From Halopseudomonas bauzanensis (GTDB lineage: Bacteria > Pseudomonadota > Gammaproteobacteria > Pseudomonadales > Pseudomonadaceae), in the NCBI RefSeq assembly GCF_900114735.1, contig NZ_FOUA01000003.1, positions 1-64,000 of the forward strand: a stretch of 64,000 bases of DNA, in the 5' to 3' direction. Each line of letters starts with the position of its first letter. Within the stretch, counting starts at the first letter, position 1. This document shows, piece by piece, positions 29,743-41,657 of the stretch. A program made the translations under genes and the position numbers. The notes beneath the pieces were generated by a model. The model was given only the letters and a program-made list of their open reading frames with translations, did not search any database and was not told the origin of the DNA.

Positions 29743-30537
29743 ATGCCTGACATTACCCTGACCACGCTGAACAAGCTCAAGCAGAACGGCGAGAAATTTG
29801 CCTGCCTGACAGCGTATGACGCCACCTTCGCCCATCTGGAAAGTACCGCTGGGGTGGAAGTGCTGTTGATTGGTGACTCCCTGGGAATGGTTCTTCAGGG
29901 ACACGACAGCACCCTGCCGGTGACTGTCGAGGAGATGGCCTACCACACCGCATCCGTCAAGCGCGGCAATCGTGGCGCCCTGATCATGGCTGACCTGCCG
30001 TTCATGTCCTACGCCACCCTGGAGCAGGCCATGGCCAACAGCGCGCGGTTGATGCAAGCCGGAGCGCACATTCTCAAGCTGGAAGGCGCCGGCTGGCTGG
30101 CGGATATCACCACCACCCTCACCCGTAATGGGATTCCGGTTTGCGTGCATATGGGCCTGACCCCACAGACCGTCAACGTACTGGGTGGCTATAAGGTACA
30201 GGGCCGCCAGCAGGACCAGGCCGAAGCCATGCTTCAGGATGCCATTGCCCTGGAGGCAGCCGGCGCCGCCATGCTGCTGCTCGAATGTGTACCCAGCGAG
30301 CTCGCCAATGCCATTACCCGTGCCGTGAGCATTCCGGTCATCGGCATTGGCGCCGGCAGCGGCACCGATGGTCAGGTGCTGGTGGTGCACGACATGCTCG
30401 GCCTGTCGATCAGCGGTCGCCTGCCGCGCTTCGTGAAGAACTTCATGGCTGGCCAGGCAGATATCGCCTCGGCCATCACCGCGTATGTCAGCGCGGTGAA
30501 AGCTGCCGAATTCCCCGCGGCCGAGCACGAGTTCTGA
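29743..30537 (+). CDS. panB: 3-methyl-2-oxobutanoate hydroxymethyltransferase
   Basis: First step of pantothenate synthesis: adds a hydroxymethyl group from methylene-tetrahydrofolate to 2-oxoisovalerate. The 264-residue TIM-barrel protein carries [14 protein letters not shown], the metal-site motif [12 protein letters not shown] and DLPFMSY. The start has a short GGA 9 nt upstream. It is followed 4 nt later by panC. It draws its substrate from the ilv pathway encoded at the left of the window. Confidence 0.96.
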   Translation: MPDITLTTLNKLKQNGEKFACLTAYDATFAHLESTAGVEVLLIGDSLGMVLQGHDSTLPVTVEEMAYHTASVKRGNRGALIMADLPFMSYATLEQAMANSARLMQAGAHILKLEGAGWLADITTTLTRNGIPVCVHMGLTPQTVNVLGGYKVQGRQQDQAEAMLQDAIALEAAGAAMLLLECVPSELANAITRAVSIPVIGIGAGSGTDGQVLVVHDMLGLSISGRLPRFVKNFMAGQADIASAITAYVSAVKAAEFPAAEHEF

Positions 30538-30541
30538 CACC

Positions 30542-31393
30542 ATGAACACATTGCATTCCATTGCCCAGCTGCGCGCTGCCCTGGCGCGCGCGCGCCAGGA
30601 GAACAAACGCATCGGCCTGGTACCGACCATGGGCAATCTGCATGACGGGCACATTGCCCTGGTGGCGAAAGCTCTGCAGCGTACCGACTATGTGGTGGTA
30701 AGCATCTTCGTCAACCCGCTGCAATTCGGCGCCAACGAAGATCTGGACAGCTATCCACGCACCCTGGCGGAAGACCAGCGCAAACTGCTGGACGCCGGCG
30801 CCCATCTGATCTTCGCCCCGAATGTCAGCGAAATTTATCCCGAAGGGATGGATGGACACACCCTGATCAGCGTGCCCGTCGTCTCCGAAGGCTTGTGCGG
30901 CGCCAGCCGTCCTGGCCATTTCAACGGGGTATCGACGGTGGTGGGCAAACTGCTGAATATCGTCCAGCCGGACCTGGCCGTCTTCGGTGAGAAGGATTTC
31001 CAGCAGCTGGCGGTAATCCGCAAGATGGCCCACGACCTGTGCCTGCCGGTGCAGATCATGGGCGCGCCTATCGTACGTGCCGAGGATGGCCTGGCACTGT
31101 CGTCGCGCAATGGTTATCTGGGCGAGGAGCAGCGCCGCATCGCACCGCGCCTGTATCAGACCCTGCAGCAGATACAGCAGCAGCTGGAAAGCGGGCGCCG
31201 CGATTTCCCGGCCATCATCGAAGAAGCGCGCCTCGCGCTGATCGAGGCCGGCTTCCAGCCTGATTACCTGGACCTGCGCGAGGCCGAAACCCTGCAACCG
31301 GTCACCTCAGCAAGCCAGGATATCGTCATCCTCGCTGCCGCCTTCCTTGGTGCCACTCGCCTGATCGACAACCTCCGCGTCAGCCTCGCCTGA
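30542..31393 (+). CDS. panC: Pantothenate synthetase
   Basis: Joins pantoate and beta-alanine with ATP to make pantothenate. 283 residues, with the HIGH-like motif [10 protein letters not shown] near the N-terminus, [43 protein letters not shown] and the KMSK-like SSRNGYL. It is operonic with panB. The usual neighbour panD, which makes beta-alanine, is not present here. Confidence 0.96.
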   Translation: MNTLHSIAQLRAALARARQENKRIGLVPTMGNLHDGHIALVAKALQRTDYVVVSIFVNPLQFGANEDLDSYPRTLAEDQRKLLDAGAHLIFAPNVSEIYPEGMDGHTLISVPVVSEGLCGASRPGHFNGVSTVVGKLLNIVQPDLAVFGEKDFQQLAVIRKMAHDLCLPVQIMGAPIVRAEDGLALSSRNGYLGEEQRRIAPRLYQTLQQIQQQLESGRRDFPAIIEEARLALIEAGFQPDYLDLREAETLQPVTSASQDIVILAAAFLGATRLIDNLRVSLA

Positions 31394-31539
31394 CGCTTCC
31401 CCCAGCCGGTCCCTAGCCGATTGGTGTCTGTCCGACATAGACCAAAGAAGGGTTGAATTGCCCTTCGTTCTGATCAACGCTTGACACAAACAGAACAAGT
31501 AGAAACCGCGTGCTCGCGCGCGGTATTTCTAAAGTCGAC

Positions 31540-31547
31540 AATAACAA
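31540..31547 (+). promoter_or_regulatory. Predicted Hfq/Crc catabolite-activity motif in the acs leader
   Basis: AATAACAA fits the AAnAAnAA Hfq/Crc motif exactly. It sits directly before the acs Shine-Dalgarno (AGAGGA) and about 15 nt before the ATG. Bound Hfq/Crc there would hide the ribosome-binding site. The same motif type recurs in CrcZ. Confidence 0.6.
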
Positions 31548-31561
31548 CAGAGGACCACGCC

Positions 31562-33502
<1,941 letters not shown>

Positions 33503-33580
33503 CGGCACAATGGCGGTTGTTGAATGTGGCGCGGACCTCTATTCTTCCCGCTGTTCCAGATAAAAGCTGAGGAAGTAAGC

Positions 33581-34762
33581 ATGCAAGAGGTCGTGATTGT
33601 TGCAGCCACCCGAACCGCCATTGGCAGTTTCGGTGGCCAGTTTGCCAATGTGCCTGCTCATCAGCTCGGCGCGACGGTTATTCGCGCCCTGCTCGAGCAG
33701 ACCGGTGTCGACCCGGCCAGCATCGATGAAGTGATTCTGGGCCAGGTACTGACCGCCGGCTGCGGCCAGAACCCCGCTCGCCAGGCCGCTGTGCACGCCG
33801 GACTACCGCACAGCGTGCCCGCGCTGAACATCAACAAGGTCTGCGGCTCCGGACTCAAGGCGGTCCATCTGGCAGCCCAGGCCATCCGCTGTGGCGATGC
33901 CGATATCATGATCGCCGGCGGTCAGGAGTCCATGAGCCGCTCGCCGCACCTCTTGCCGACGTCCCGCACCGGGCAGCGCATGGGCGACAGCAAGCTGATC
34001 GACAGCATGATTCATGATGGCCTGTGGGATGCCTTCAATGACTATCACATGGGCATTACGGCGGAGAATCTGGCCGAGCGCTACGATCTCAGCCGCCAGC
34101 AGCAGGATGCCTTCGCCCTCGCTTCGCAGCAGAAAGCCGTAGCAGCGCAGGCCGCCGGCCGCTTCGAGACGGAAATTACCCCCGTTGTCATTCCCCAGCG
34201 CAAGGGCGATCCACTAACCATCAGCCAGGACGAGCAGCCCCGGGCCTCCACCACCCTGGAATCCCTGGGCAAGCTGCGCCCGGCCTTCAAGAACGATGGC
34301 ACCGTCACCGCTGGCAACGCCTCCAGCCTGAACGACGGCGCGGCAGCGGTCATGTTGATGAGCGCGGACAAGGCCCACGAGCTGGGCTTGCCGGTACTGG
34401 CACGGATCACCGCCTATGCCAGCTCCGGCGTGGACCCGGCGGTCATGGGCATCGGTCCGGTCAGCGCGACCCAACGCTGCCTGAGCAAGGCCGGCTGGAA
34501 GGTCGAGGAACTGGACTTGATCGAAGCCAACGAAGCTTTCGCCGCCCAGGCGCTGGCCGTCGCCAGCGAGCTGCGCTGGGATCTGGACAAGGTCAACGTC
34601 AATGGTGGCGCCATCGCCTTGGGACACCCCATTGGCGGGTCGGGCTGTCGGGTCCTGGTGACCTTGCTGCATGAGATGCAGCGCCGCGATGCACGCAAGG
34701 GCCTGGCCACGCTGTGCATCGGTGGTGGTCAGGGTGTTGCCCTGGCACTCGCGCGCGACTGA
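33581..34762 (+). CDS. Acetyl-CoA acetyltransferase (thiolase II)
   Basis: Condenses two acetyl-CoA to acetoacetyl-CoA, or the reverse. The 393-residue thiolase has the nucleophile Cys88 in [36 protein letters not shown] and the second catalytic Cys in [10 protein letters not shown]. Start [15 protein letters not shown] follows GAGGAAGTAAGC. It lies 78 nt after acs, so both could share a transcript: acs supplies its substrate. AtoB, PhaA and PhbA are possible names. Confidence 0.92.
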   Translation: MQEVVIVAATRTAIGSFGGQFANVPAHQLGATVIRALLEQTGVDPASIDEVILGQVLTAGCGQNPARQAAVHAGLPHSVPALNINKVCGSGLKAVHLAAQAIRCGDADIMIAGGQESMSRSPHLLPTSRTGQRMGDSKLIDSMIHDGLWDAFNDYHMGITAENLAERYDLSRQQQDAFALASQQKAVAAQAAGRFETEITPVVIPQRKGDPLTISQDEQPRASTTLESLGKLRPAFKNDGTVTAGNASSLNDGAAAVMLMSADKAHELGLPVLARITAYASSGVDPAVMGIGPVSATQRCLSKAGWKVEELDLIEANEAFAAQALAVASELRWDLDKVNVNGGAIALGHPIGGSGCRVLVTLLHEMQRRDARKGLATLCIGGGQGVALALARD

Positions 34763-34772
34763 TGCGGGCAGC

Positions 34773-35303
34773 TCAGACCAGCTGGAAACGTTCGAGCACC
34801 TCGTAGCGCACGCCCTGCTCTGCGCCACCGCTGAGAAACAGGCAAATGTGGTCTACCGTAAAAGCCGGTAGCGACAAGCTCGCATGCCGCTGCAGGAGCG
34901 CCTGCAGCGGTAGACCTTGCCGGACCCGCGCCAGGGTGATGTGCGGCGTATAGGGCCTTTCGTCCAGCCGCAGCCCGAGCGGCAGCAGTCGCGCTTCCAC
35001 GCGCTGCTGCAATCGGTACAACGGCGGAGACTCGGCCACCCCAGCCCAGAATATCCGTGGCCGCTCAGGACTGCCGAAGTAGCCCACTCCTTGCACTGCC
35101 AGCTCGAATGACGGGCCGGGCACGCCTGCCAGCACCTGTGCAATATTGCGGGCAGCCTCTTGCTCCACCGGGCCGATGAAGCTCAAAGTCAGATGCAGAT
35201 GCTCCGGCTCATGCCAGCGCGCCGCGGGATGCGCCTCCCGCACCTCGGCCAGCGCCTGCCTGACCGCTTCCGGCAATTCGATGCCAACAAAGAGCCGCAA
35301 CAT
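34773..35303 (-). CDS. thpR: RNA 2',3'-cyclic phosphodiesterase (2H family)
   Basis: A 2H phosphoesterase, LigT/ThpR type, that opens 2',3'-cyclic phosphates on RNA ends. The 176-residue protein has both catalytic HxTL motifs: HLTL at 37-40 and HITL from residue 121. Start MLRLFVGIEL has GAGGTG upstream. It is convergent with the thiolase (10-nt gap) and divergent from rsuA. Confidence 0.93.
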   Translation of the reverse strand: MLRLFVGIELPEAVRQALAEVREAHPAARWHEPEHLHLTLSFIGPVEQEAARNIAQVLAGVPGPSFELAVQGVGYFGSPERPRIFWAGVAESPPLYRLQQRVEARLLPLGLRLDERPYTPHITLARVRQGLPLQALLQRHASLSLPAFTVDHICLFLSGGAEQGVRYEVLERFQLV

Positions 35304-35312
35304 GAACACCTC

Positions 35313-35339
35313 ATGACAAACCGTCGATAGGCTTATAAT
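35313..35339 (+). promoter_or_regulatory. Promoter placing the start point at the rsuA ATG
   Basis: A perfect TATAAT (35334-35339) has an ATGACA-like -35 (35313-35318) 15 nt upstream, a short spacer. The rsuA ATG is only 7 nt after the -10 box, so transcription would begin at or next to the start codon. Confidence 0.6.
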
Positions 35340-35345
35340 AGCCCG

Positions 35346-36059
35346 ATGCGACTCGATCGATTCCTAGCCCTGCATACCCAACACAGCCAGCAGACTGCCC
35401 GACTGCTGATTGCCGCTGGCCGGGTGTCAGTCAATGAACGGATCGTGCGGGATGGACAACAGCGCATCGACCGCTTTACCAGGGTGCAGCTGGATGACGC
35501 TGTGCTGCAACAGCACAACGCGCTGTATTTGATGCTCTACAAGCCAGGCGGCTATCTCAGCGCCACCTGCGACCCGGTTCATCCCACCGTGATGGAGCTG
35601 CTTGCGGAGCCGCTGCGCCAGCAGTTGCATCTGGCCGGGCGACTGGACCGCAGCACCACCGGCCTGCTGATTCTCACCAATGACGGCCTCTGGTCCCGCC
35701 GCCTGACCGAGCCCGGCCGGCGCATCCCCAAGGTGTATCTGGTGGGCACTGCCGAGCCGATCGCCGCGCATGCCGCTGAATGTTTTGCACAGGGCATTCA
35801 TCTGGCCCGCGAGGGTGTTGATACCTCCCCTGCGCAGTTGCAATTGCTCGCTCCCTGCCAGGCCCGACTGACCATCCATGAGGGCCGTCACCATCAGGTG
35901 AAGCGCATGTTTCACGCCGTGGGTAATCGGGTGACGTCATTGCATCGCGAAAGCATGGGCATCATCGAACTTGACCCGGCGCTGCGTCCCGGCCAGTACC
36001 GATTACTGACCCCCGAGGAGATCGCCAGCGTACCCACCGCCGGCAGCCGCTTGGTTTAG
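35346..36059 (+). CDS. rsuA: 16S rRNA pseudouridine(516) synthase
   Basis: Makes pseudouridine at position 516 of 16S rRNA. The 237-residue protein has an N-terminal S4 domain (MRLDRFLALHTQHSQQTARLL) and the RsuA-family catalytic domain with GRLDRSTTGLLILTNDG (catalytic Asp101) and KRMFHAVGN. There is no Shine-Dalgarno before the ATG, and a TATAAT lies 6 nt upstream, which suggests a leaderless mRNA. A tRNA/rRNA paralogue such as RluE is less likely given the S4 domain. Confidence 0.92.
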   Translation: MRLDRFLALHTQHSQQTARLLIAAGRVSVNERIVRDGQQRIDRFTRVQLDDAVLQQHNALYLMLYKPGGYLSATCDPVHPTVMELLAEPLRQQLHLAGRLDRSTTGLLILTNDGLWSRRLTEPGRRIPKVYLVGTAEPIAAHAAECFAQGIHLAREGVDTSPAQLQLLAPCQARLTIHEGRHHQVKRMFHAVGNRVTSLHRESMGIIELDPALRPGQYRLLTPEEIASVPTAGSRLV

Positions 36060-36112
36060 CCGCGGCTGGATTGCTATTCTGTGGGGACACAGGCAATCCG
36101 CAGGTCAAGCTC

Positions 36113-36682
36113 ATGCATACCATCATTGCGGGACGATATGAACTCCAGGACCAGGCAGATGCCGCTGTGGCGGCGCTACAGCAGGCCGGCTTCCAGCGGG
36201 ACGCGTTGGCGGCCTTCTATCTCAACCCCAACGGCCAGCATGCCATCTACCCCATTGGCGGAGATGATGAAAGCTCACCCGGTGCCCGCCACTCCGGTAC
36301 CGGGGCTGCGAAGGCTGGCGCCGTCGGCGCAGTGGTCGGCGCGGCTGCCGGTGCGGCAACGGCCCCCGTCATCGGTCCGGTCGGCATCGCTATCGGCGCC
36401 GGCATCGGCGCTTATACCGGCTCACTGATCGGGGCAGTCAGCAGCACCGACCAGGAGTCGGATGTGGATGAACAGACCGGCCAACCCGCCGAGGTACAGC
36501 CCAAGGTCACCGAACGGGAACCGGGCGTGCTGGTGGCGGTGCGGGTCGATGACCACTCACGGCAACAGGCAATAGATACTTTCAGAGCCACCGGCGCAGA
36601 GGACATCGAACACGCCCAGGGCGAATTGCGCGATGGCCAATGGAAGGACTTCGACCCCCATGCTGTAGTGCAGTGTGTATGA
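36113..36682 (+). CDS. Unknown protein with glycine-zipper segment
   Basis: A 189-residue protein. Residues 1-45 (MHTIIAGRYELQDQADAAVAALQQ) look like a small alpha/beta domain similar to general-stress-protein 17M-like repeats. Residues about 63-105 are a long Gly/Ala-rich hydrophobic stretch with GxxxG spacing (glycine zipper), likely membrane-inserting. The acidic C-terminal part contains a second alpha/beta unit (GVLVAVRVDDHSRQQAIDTFRATGAEDIE). I do not recognise a function. It is convergent with the next gene with no gap. Confidence 0.7.
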   Translation: MHTIIAGRYELQDQADAAVAALQQAGFQRDALAAFYLNPNGQHAIYPIGGDDESSPGARHSGTGAAKAGAVGAVVGAAAGAATAPVIGPVGIAIGAGIGAYTGSLIGAVSSTDQESDVDEQTGQPAEVQPKVTEREPGVLVAVRVDDHSRQQAIDTFRATGAEDIEHAQGELRDGQWKDFDPHAVVQCV

Positions 36683-37048
36683 CTAGCCAACCAGCCAGGC
36701 CAATGCATCAGCTTCCCGCTCGGGCCGGAAGGATCTGACTTCCAGCCCCGGAATGATGGCGCCTTCGATCTCTCCCATCTTCCTGATCCAGTCCTTGCTG
36801 CTGATGACCGCACATCGATCGAACTGTCGTGTCAGCCGAAACAGCTCCGGCAGGTTCGACAGCTCCACACCAATCGCGCCTGCAGTAGGCATTTGCAGCT
36901 CACCGATACGCATCAGCAACTGGCCATGCTGAATGCCCTGCGCCTGGGTGAAGAGCGCGCGCAAGCCACTGCGCATGCCATCGCTGTCAACTCGCCCGGC
37001 GATATCCATCTCCAGCCGGTCATTGCCGATACGCATTACCTGAAACAT
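36683..37048 (-). CDS. SpoIIAA-like (STAS-related) protein
   Basis: A 121-residue protein of the SpoIIAA-like family: RLEMDIAGRVDSDGMRSGL at the N-terminus and FDRCAVISSKDWIRKMGEIEGAIIPGLEVRSF near the C-terminus, a STAS-type fold without an obvious phosphorylatable serine motif. Related proteins are linked to membrane or stress responses, but no role is established. Start has AGAGGAG directly upstream. Its stop abuts the neighbouring convergent gene. Confidence 0.75.
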   Translation of the reverse strand: MFQVMRIGNDRLEMDIAGRVDSDGMRSGLRALFTQAQGIQHGQLLMRIGELQMPTAGAIGVELSNLPELFRLTRQFDRCAVISSKDWIRKMGEIEGAIIPGLEVRSFRPEREADALAWLVG

Positions 37049-37178
37049 GGGTATCTCCTCTGCCTGCCCGTGTGCCCATCAGTATAGACAACTCATCGAT
37101 CCCGGCTGCTGATGATCAAACATGGAATCTTTTTGCCCGCGTCCGGCGTCCATTGCTAAGACAGAGATGCGGAGGTGA

Positions 37179-37655
37179 ATGATGAGTGATGATCAACACG
37201 AACCCGACGAGCAGGCGCTGACCGACGCCGCCAGACGACAGGCGGAAGAGGACAACCGCGAGGCCCCCGATGACCGGCCCATGGGCCCAATTGGCAATAC
37301 TCCTTCCCGCGCCGAGTCCGTGGAGCGGGCTGGCGAAGCCGGGTTGACCGAAGCGTCCATGCCAGGCCAGGGCCCGACCGCTGACGAGGCCACCCCGGAA
37401 ACGCTCAATCCTGATGATGGCTCTCGCTCGGCCGAGGAAGCGGGAACGGCCGCCACACCTGCCGACACCGAACTCACCGATGTCGGCAAGGCTGGCGCAG
37501 GTGGCCGCTACGGCCTGGATGAAGCGGAACTGGGCCGGGCCAAGCCGCTGGACGGCAAGCCCTGGGATGGTGATCCCAACGAGCCTCTGGAGCCGGAAAC
37601 CGCTACCGACCGCAACCTCACGGCCGATCCCAACAGCGAGCCCGATCGGACCTGA
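37179..37655 (+). CDS. Acidic, probably disordered protein of unknown function
   Basis: A 158-residue protein rich in Asp, Glu, Ala, Pro and Gly, with no hydrophobic core or signal peptide (for example DEQALTDAARRQAEEDNRE and GDPNEPLEPETATDRN). It is probably intrinsically disordered. GGAGG lies 3 nt before ATG 37179 and 6 nt before ATG 37182, so the second ATG may be the real start. No family recognised. It is convergent with pnp across a shared terminator. Confidence 0.65.
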   Translation: MMSDDQHEPDEQALTDAARRQAEEDNREAPDDRPMGPIGNTPSRAESVERAGEAGLTEASMPGQGPTADEATPETLNPDDGSRSAEEAGTAATPADTELTDVGKAGAGGRYGLDEAELGRAKPLDGKPWDGDPNEPLEPETATDRNLTADPNSEPDRT

Positions 37656-37670
37656 GCAACTGCGGCGCAT

Positions 37671-37698
37671 AAAAAAACCCCGGCTCAAGGCCGGGGTT
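37671..37698 (-). terminator. Rho-independent terminator of rpsO-pnp
   Basis: A 9-bp stem AACCCCGGC/GCCGGGGTT (37676-37684, 37690-37698) carries an A-run at its left end, which is a T-run on the minus strand. It ends pnp transcripts; on the plus strand it is followed by TTCTTC and may also end the acidic-protein transcript. Confidence 0.88.
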
Positions 37699-37734
37699 CT
37701 TCATTGCACCGCCGCAAGGACGGTACGACAGGAC

Positions 37735-39843
37735 TCAGACGCCGCTGTTTTCAGCCGCCTCGACATCCTTCATGGACAGCTTGATCCGGCCGCGGTTGTC
37801 CACGTCCAGTACCAGTACCTTCACTTCCTGACCTTCCTGCAGTACGTCGGTAACCTTCTCGATACGCTGATTGGCGATCTGCGAGATGTGTACCAGGCCG
37901 TCCTTGCCGGGCAGGATGCTGACGAAGGCACCGAAATCAACGATGCGCTCGACCTTGCCAGTGTAGACCTTGCCGATTTCCGCCTCAGCAGTAATACCGT
38001 CAACCCGTGCCTTGGCAGCATTGGCGGCATCTTTGCTGGCAGCGAAGATCTTCACGGTACCGTCATCGGTGATGTCGATGGAGGCGCCGGTTTCTTCGCA
38101 GATACCGCGGATGGTTGCGCCACCCTTGCCGATCACGTCACGGATCTTGTCGGAATCGATCTTCATGCTGATCATGGTCGGCGCGTTGGCGGACAGTTCC
38201 TTGCGCGAGGCCGGCAGCACCTGGTTCATCTGACCGAGGATATTCAGACGAGCATCGTGAGCCTGGTGCAGAGCCAGTTCCATGATCTCTTCGGTGATGC
38301 CCTTGATCTTGATGTCCATCTGCAGCGCGGTAACACCCTTCTCGGTACCGGCAACCTTGAAGTCCATGTCGCCCAGGTGATCTTCGTCACCCAGGATGTC
38401 GGTCAGGACGGCAAACTTGTCGCCTTCCTTGACCAGACCCATGGCGATACCGGCAACCGGCGCCTTCAGCGGCACACCGGCATCCATCAGCGCCAGGGAC
38501 GCACCACAGACCGAAGCCATGGAGCTGGAACCATTGGATTCAGTGATTTCCGAGACCACACGGATGCTGTAGGGGAACTGATCCATATCGGGCATGACCG
38601 CCTGAATACCACGGCGGGCCAGACGACCGTGGCCGATTTCACGGCGGCCGGTGCCACCCATGCGACCACACTCACCTACCGAATAGGGAGGGAAGTTGTA
38701 GTGGAACATGAAGGGGTCTTTCTTCTCGCCTTCCAGGGTGTCCAGCAGCTGCGCGTCACGGGCGGTACCCAGCGTGGTCACGACCAGCGCCTGGGTTTCG
38801 CCACGGGTGAACAGCGAGGAGCCGTGGGTGCGATCCAGCACGCCGACTTCGATGTTCAGCGGGCGCACGGTCTTGGTGTCGCGACCGTCGATGCGCGGAT
38901 TGCCGTTGACGATGCTCTCACGCACGGTGCGGTATTCGATCTCACCGAAAGCGTCCTTCACTTCAGCAGCGGCAGGCTTGCCCTCTTCGTCACCAGCCAG
39001 GGCCGCGATAGCCGCATCACGCAGCTCGCCCAGGCGGGTGTAGCGCGATTGCTTGTGGGTGATGGTGTAGGCTTCGCTGATACCAGCGCCGAACTGGGAC
39101 TTGATGGCGTCCAGCAGCACGGTGTTTTCCGGAGCAGGCTGCCAGTCCCAAGCCGGCTTGCCAGCTTCAGCAGCCAATTCCTTGATGGCCTCGATGGCCG
39201 GCTGGAATTCCATGTGGGCAAACAGGACCGCGCCCAGCATCTGGTCTTCAGTCAGTTCCTGCGCTTCGGACTCAACCATCAGCACGGCGTCTTCGGTACC
39301 GGCAACCACCATGTCCAGGCGCGAGGTCTTCAGTTGCTCGTAGGTCGGGTTCAGCACGTAGCCTTGCACGTCATCGAAACCAACCCGGGCACCGGCGATC
39401 GGGCCGTCGAACGGAATACCGGAAATGGCCAGCGCCGCGGAGGTACCGATCATCGCCGCAACATCCGGATCGGTGGTCTTGTCGGTGGACACCACGGTGC
39501 AGACGACCTGAACTTCGTTCATGAAGCCTTCGGCAAACAGCGGGCGGATCGGGCGGTCGATCAGACGGGAGGTGAGGGTCTCCTTCTCGGTGGGACGGCC
39601 TTCACGCTTGAAGAAGCCGCCGGGAATACGGCCCGCGGCATAGGTCTTCTCGATATAGTGCACAGACAGAGGGAAGAAGTCGCGGCCGGCGTCGGCGTTT
39701 TTTGCGCCCACCACGGTGACCAGAACGCTGACTGCATCATCAATGCTGACCAGAACCGCACCGGAAGCCTGGCGCGCGATGCGGCCGGTTTCCAGGGTAA
39801 CGGTGTTGTTGCCCAATTTGAACTGTTTGATAACCGGTTTCAC
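37735..39843 (-). CDS. pnp: Polynucleotide phosphorylase
   Basis: 3'-to-5' phosphorolytic exoribonuclease and degradosome component. The 702-residue protein has two RNase PH domains, then KH ([21 protein letters not shown]) and S1 ([20 protein letters not shown]) domains at the C-terminus. The start is a GTG at 39843 (VKPVIKQF) after GAGAGAAGAC; the frame runs 25 codons further but without support. It follows rpsO by 87 nt that hold a hairpin, as in other bacteria where pnp mRNA is autoregulated there. Confidence 0.96.
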   Translation of the reverse strand: MKPVIKQFKLGNNTVTLETGRIARQASGAVLVSIDDAVSVLVTVVGAKNADAGRDFFPLSVHYIEKTYAAGRIPGGFFKREGRPTEKETLTSRLIDRPIRPLFAEGFMNEVQVVCTVVSTDKTTDPDVAAMIGTSAALAISGIPFDGPIAGARVGFDDVQGYVLNPTYEQLKTSRLDMVVAGTEDAVLMVESEAQELTEDQMLGAVLFAHMEFQPAIEAIKELAAEAGKPAWDWQPAPENTVLLDAIKSQFGAGISEAYTITHKQSRYTRLGELRDAAIAALAGDEEGKPAAAEVKDAFGEIEYRTVRESIVNGNPRIDGRDTKTVRPLNIEVGVLDRTHGSSLFTRGETQALVVTTLGTARDAQLLDTLEGEKKDPFMFHYNFPPYSVGECGRMGGTGRREIGHGRLARRGIQAVMPDMDQFPYSIRVVSEITESNGSSSMASVCGASLALMDAGVPLKAPVAGIAMGLVKEGDKFAVLTDILGDEDHLGDMDFKVAGTEKGVTALQMDIKIKGITEEIMELALHQAHDARLNILGQMNQVLPASRKELSANAPTMISMKIDSDKIRDVIGKGGATIRGICEETGASIDITDDGTVKIFAASKDAANAAKARVDGITAEAEIGKVYTGKVERIVDFGAFVSILPGKDGLVHISQIANQRIEKVTDVLQEGQEVKVLVLDVDNRGRIKLSMKDVEAAENSGV

Positions 39844-39890
39844 GGTGTCTTCTCTCTCTGTTTTTTGCCTTGGGGGAAACTCTGGGCACA

Positions 39891-39909
39891 GCCGGGTTTC
39901 GGACCCGGC
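39891..39909 (-). other. Hairpin in the rpsO-pnp spacer
   Basis: GCCGGGT and ACCCGGC form a perfect 7-bp stem with a 5-nt loop. No T-run follows on the minus strand. The place corresponds to the region where RNase III cuts the E. coli pnp leader and PNPase controls itself; that role is inferred. Confidence 0.5.
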
Positions 39910-39930
39910 CATGTCCAAACGGGGCTGGTC

Positions 39931-40200
39931 TTAGCGACGCAGACCCAGACTGCTGATCAAGCTGCTGTAGCGGCCGAGATCCTTGGACTTCAGGTAATCC
40001 AGCAGCTTACGACGCTGGTTGACCATGCGGATCAGGCCACGACGGGAGTGGTGGTCCTTCTTGTTGTCCTTGAAGTGACCCTGCAGCTTGTTGATGTTAG
40101 CAGTCAACAGAGCTACTTGGACTTCAGGAGAACCGGTATCACCTTCACCGCGGGCATACTCGGATACGATTGCAGCTTTTTCTTCAACGCTCAGTGCCAT
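39931..40200 (-). CDS. rpsO: 30S ribosomal protein S15
   Basis: Small-subunit protein that binds 16S rRNA early in assembly. The 89 residues match the family: [50 protein letters not shown]. The start is 36 codons inside the open frame, supported by length. It is followed by pnp and preceded by truB. Confidence 0.97.
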   Translation of the reverse strand: MALSVEEKAAIVSEYARGEGDTGSPEVQVALLTANINKLQGHFKDNKKDHHSRRGLIRMVNQRRKLLDYLKSKDLGRYSSLISSLGLRR

Positions 40201-40315
40201 GACAGCTTTTCCTCTGAGGTAACAGGCCGGAACCGGGGTTCCGTGTTTTGAATCGAGCAATGACCGTGCCTGTTGACAGCCACCCTCGTTGCGACCCTCA
40301 TGGGTCAACTTCCAA

Positions 40316-40339
40316 GCGGGCGTGATACATCACGCCCGC
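40316..40339 (-). terminator. Hairpin between truB and rpsO
   Basis: A perfect 10-bp stem, GCGGGCGTGA/TCACGCCCGC, with a 4-nt loop. On the minus strand it is followed only by TTGG, so it may attenuate or stabilise rather than terminate. It would separate rpsO-pnp expression from the nusA-infB operon. Confidence 0.5.
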
Positions 40340-40347
40340 AAAATCAT

Positions 40348-41268
40348 TCAACCATTGAAACGCATCAGACGCTTGGGTGCTACCCGTGCATCATCAGTCA
40401 TCTCACCGATACCGATGAACCGGCCTTCGTGGTCGCGCAGCCGGACCATACCGAACGCCGGACTGCCGGGAACCCGCACCGCCTGACCATGATTGAGGTA
40501 GAAGGCGGTCTGCTCGGTAAGACTCACCACCGGCCAGTCCTCCAGCCCGCTGTCGATCGGCAGCAACAACTGATCCAGCGCCCCGGCACCGCCCTCGGCA
40601 TGCATCGCCTCGAGGGTCTCCAGCGTGACCGCCTGACTCAGGTCAAACGGGCCAGCACCGATGCGGCGCAGTTCAGACACATGCGCGCCGCAACCCAGTG
40701 CGGCGCCCAGATCCTCGACCAGGGTGCGAATATAGGTACCCTTGCTGCAGTGTACTTCCAGCCGCAGCCGATCACCCTCCAGCCCCAGCAATTCAAGTCG
40801 GCTTATGGTAACAGATCGCGCCTTGCGCTCCACCGTTTCCCCGGCCCGGGCCAGCTTGTACAGCGGCTGACCTTCATGCTTGAGTGCCGAATACATGGGC
40901 GGGATCTGCTCGATCTCCCCGGTGAAGCGTGGCAGCAGAGCTTCTACCTCAGCCAGGGTGACCTGACAAGGCCTCATCTCCAGCACATCACCCTCGGCAT
41001 CGCCGGTGGTGGTGGTCATCCCCAGCCGCGCTTCGGTGACGTACACCTTGTCCGCGTCGAGCAGATACTGGGAGAACTTGGTCGCCTCACCCAGGCACAG
41101 GGGCAACACGCCGCTGGCCAGGGGGTCGAGACTGCCGGTATGGCCGCCCTTGCTGGCATTGAACAGCCAACGCACCTTCTGCAATGCGGCGTTGGAGGTC
41201 ATGCCCAGCGGCTTGTCGAAAATCAGTACGCCGTCGATATCACGGCGCTTGCTACGTGGTGCCGACAC
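40348..41268 (-). CDS. truB: tRNA pseudouridine(55) synthase
   Basis: Makes pseudouridine 55 in the T-loop of tRNAs. The 306-residue protein has [14 protein letters not shown], the catalytic [13 protein letters not shown] (Asp48), [12 protein letters not shown] and a C-terminal PUA-like domain. It starts 2 nt after the rbfA stop, in the conserved rimP-nusA-infB-rbfA-truB order. Confidence 0.97.
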   Translation of the reverse strand: MSAPRSKRRDIDGVLIFDKPLGMTSNAALQKVRWLFNASKGGHTGSLDPLASGVLPLCLGEATKFSQYLLDADKVYVTEARLGMTTTTGDAEGDVLEMRPCQVTLAEVEALLPRFTGEIEQIPPMYSALKHEGQPLYKLARAGETVERKARSVTISRLELLGLEGDRLRLEVHCSKGTYIRTLVEDLGAALGCGAHVSELRRIGAGPFDLSQAVTLETLEAMHAEGGAGALDQLLLPIDSGLEDWPVVSLTEQTAFYLNHGQAVRVPGSPAFGMVRLRDHEGRFIGIGEMTDDARVAPKRLMRFNG

Positions 41269-41270
41269 GT

Positions 41271-41657
41271 CTACTCCTCACCATCCTCGGAACGCTGACG
41301 ATCCTGCGCTACGGCGCGCTCGATGAGAGAAGACAAATGCACCCCGCGGCGCACACTCTCATCGTAATGGAAATGCAGCTGCGGAATGCTGCGCAACTTC
41401 ATCACCCGCCCGAGATGCACTCGCAGGAAGCCCGCAGCATCCTTCAATGCCGCCAGATTGAGCGCGATATCTTCATCACTGGCGTCGCCCATCAGGGTGA
41501 TGAAGATCTTGGCGTGAGCCAGATCGCGACTGACTTCGGCAGCAGTGACGGTGATCATGCCGACCCGCGGGTCACGCACCTCACGCTGGATCAACACAGC
41601 CAGCTCGCGCTGCATCTGATCGGCGACCCGCTGGGTACGACTATATTCTTTGGCCAT
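41271..41657 (-). CDS. rbfA: 30S ribosome-binding factor A
   Basis: Late 30S assembly factor with a KH-like fold that binds 16S rRNA near helix 1. The 128-residue protein ([41 protein letters not shown]) matches the family. The start is supported by AGAGGTATAT; upstream in-frame codons run into a degenerate repeat and are rejected. Confidence 0.95.
   Translation of the reverse strand: MAKEYSRTQRVADQMQRELAVLIQREVRDPRVGMITVTAAEVSRDLAHAKIFITLMGDASDEDIALNLAALKDAAGFLRVHLGRVMKLRSIPQLHFHYDESVRRGVHLSSLIERAVAQDRQRSEDGEE

Noticed and set aside
31481-31510. TTGACA upstream of acs as a sigma-70 promoter
   Set aside because: No acceptable -10 box lies 15-19 nt downstream.
36071-36112. Upstream start for the glycine-zipper protein
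   Set aside because: The 14 extra codons lack a ribosome-binding site, and MHTIIAGRY begins the recognisable domain.
37414-40251. A 945-codon plus-strand frame opposite pnp and rpsO
   Set aside because: Antisense shadow of conserved genes with no domain, start site or ribosome-binding site.
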